Assembly: GCA_002298785.1 (NCBI GenBank)
Contig: DBMR01000022.1
Span: 15,737-79,736, forward strand
Source: Verrucomicrobia subdivision 3 bacterium UBA693
Lineage (GTDB): Bacteria > Verrucomicrobiota > Verrucomicrobiia > Limisphaerales > UBA8199
Direction of reading: 5' to 3'
Length of the DNA stretch: 64,000 nt
The position numbers and the translations under genes are program-made. This document shows, in pieces, positions 63,771 to 64,000 of the stretch (position 1 is the stretch's first letter; each line of letters begins with the position of its first letter). Under the pieces are notes generated by a model that worked only from the letters and a program-made list of their open reading frames with translations, ran no database searches and was not told the origin of the DNA.

Positions 63771-64000
63771 AGGAACCACGGAACACGCGGACCACACGGA
63801 AGGTGAGGTCCCAAATTTTTACCACAAAGAACGCAAAGACCGCAGAGGGGGGGGCAGACAGGGAAAGAGGAACCACGGAACACGCGGACCACACGGAAGA
63901 ATGAATTTAAAGTTGGGGTTTTGGAGTCGGGTTTTTTTGTCCGCGTATTTCGCGTGTTCCGTGGTTTACCCATCCCCGGCCACGCTGTGGAAGGCTTCGG
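63771..64000. repeat. ACCACGGAACACGCGGACC repeat array 2
   Basis: Direct copies at 63771-63803 and 63869-63900, with CCGCAGAGGGGG before each, and the inverse word CGCGTGTTCCGTGGTTTA at about 63951-63967, mirroring the array on the other side of the gene. The window ends in this region; no coding frame. Confidence 0.75.

Overview
The window looks like a GC-rich chromosomal segment of a Verrucomicrobiota bacterium of the Pedosphaera/Limisphaera type, perhaps from a metagenome assembly. The grounds are a sulfatase, a GxGYxYP protein, a DUF4838 protein, two PEP-CTERM proteins sharing a Verrucomicrobia-style LLLPF..S.LR.LRRK tail, two GxxExxY proteins set in repeat arrays, and many twin-arginine or signal-peptide enzymes. 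The lineage call is inference from gene content. There is no rRNA, CRISPR array, phage or complete insertion sequence.

Layout. 1-390: non-coding DNA of short GC hairpins. 0.4-8.6 kb: sulfatase, charged coiled-coil protein, SMUG1-type uracil-DNA glycosylase, cytochrome bd oxidase cydAB, GxGYxYP protein and a small Cys-rich protein. 8.6-12.4 kb: cobalt/nickel ECF transporter cbiMN-cbiQ-cbiO facing an outer-membrane beta-barrel gene. 12.4-19.3 kb: S9 peptidase, tRNA-Leu(GAG), two divergent PEP-CTERM genes with matching paired upstream boxes, a broken LamG gene, and a GxxExxY gene beside four hairpin repeats. 19.3-34.4 kb: SUKH-membrane protein, a run of secreted carbohydrate-active enzymes, a YncE/phosphoesterase fusion and an M42 peptidase. 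34.4-45.5 kb: clan GH-A-like hydrolase, RMD1/DUF155-like protein, MFS transporter, XylA-like isomerase, NYN nuclease, VWA-like protein, GH5 enzyme and an unusual SDR. 45.7-54.4 kb: the NAD region described below. 54.6-64 kb: TPR protein, tRNA-Arg(CCT), four glycosyltransferases, a Gfo/Idh/MocA oxidoreductase and a second GxxExxY gene in a different repeat family.

The most interesting system is the NAD/ADP-ribose region (45774-54405). It holds nicotinate phosphoribosyltransferase (pncB), a divergent gene joining a nucleotidyltransferase-like N-terminus to a SAM methyltransferase, an NrtR-type Nudix-winged-helix regulator, and then, all on the plus strand, a four-helix-bundle protein, an SPFH protein, a divergent NAD-kinase-like protein, nicotinamidase (pncA) and an ADP-ribosylglycohydrolase. 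Three GTGT-N7-ACAC sites, one over the pncB -10 box and two at the nrtR promoter, tie the genes together as a probable NrtR regulon. Since NrtR proteins respond to ADP-ribose and related NAD products, a hydrolase that releases ADP-ribose in the same operon suggests a feedback loop. All of this is read from sequence and family knowledge; no search was run.
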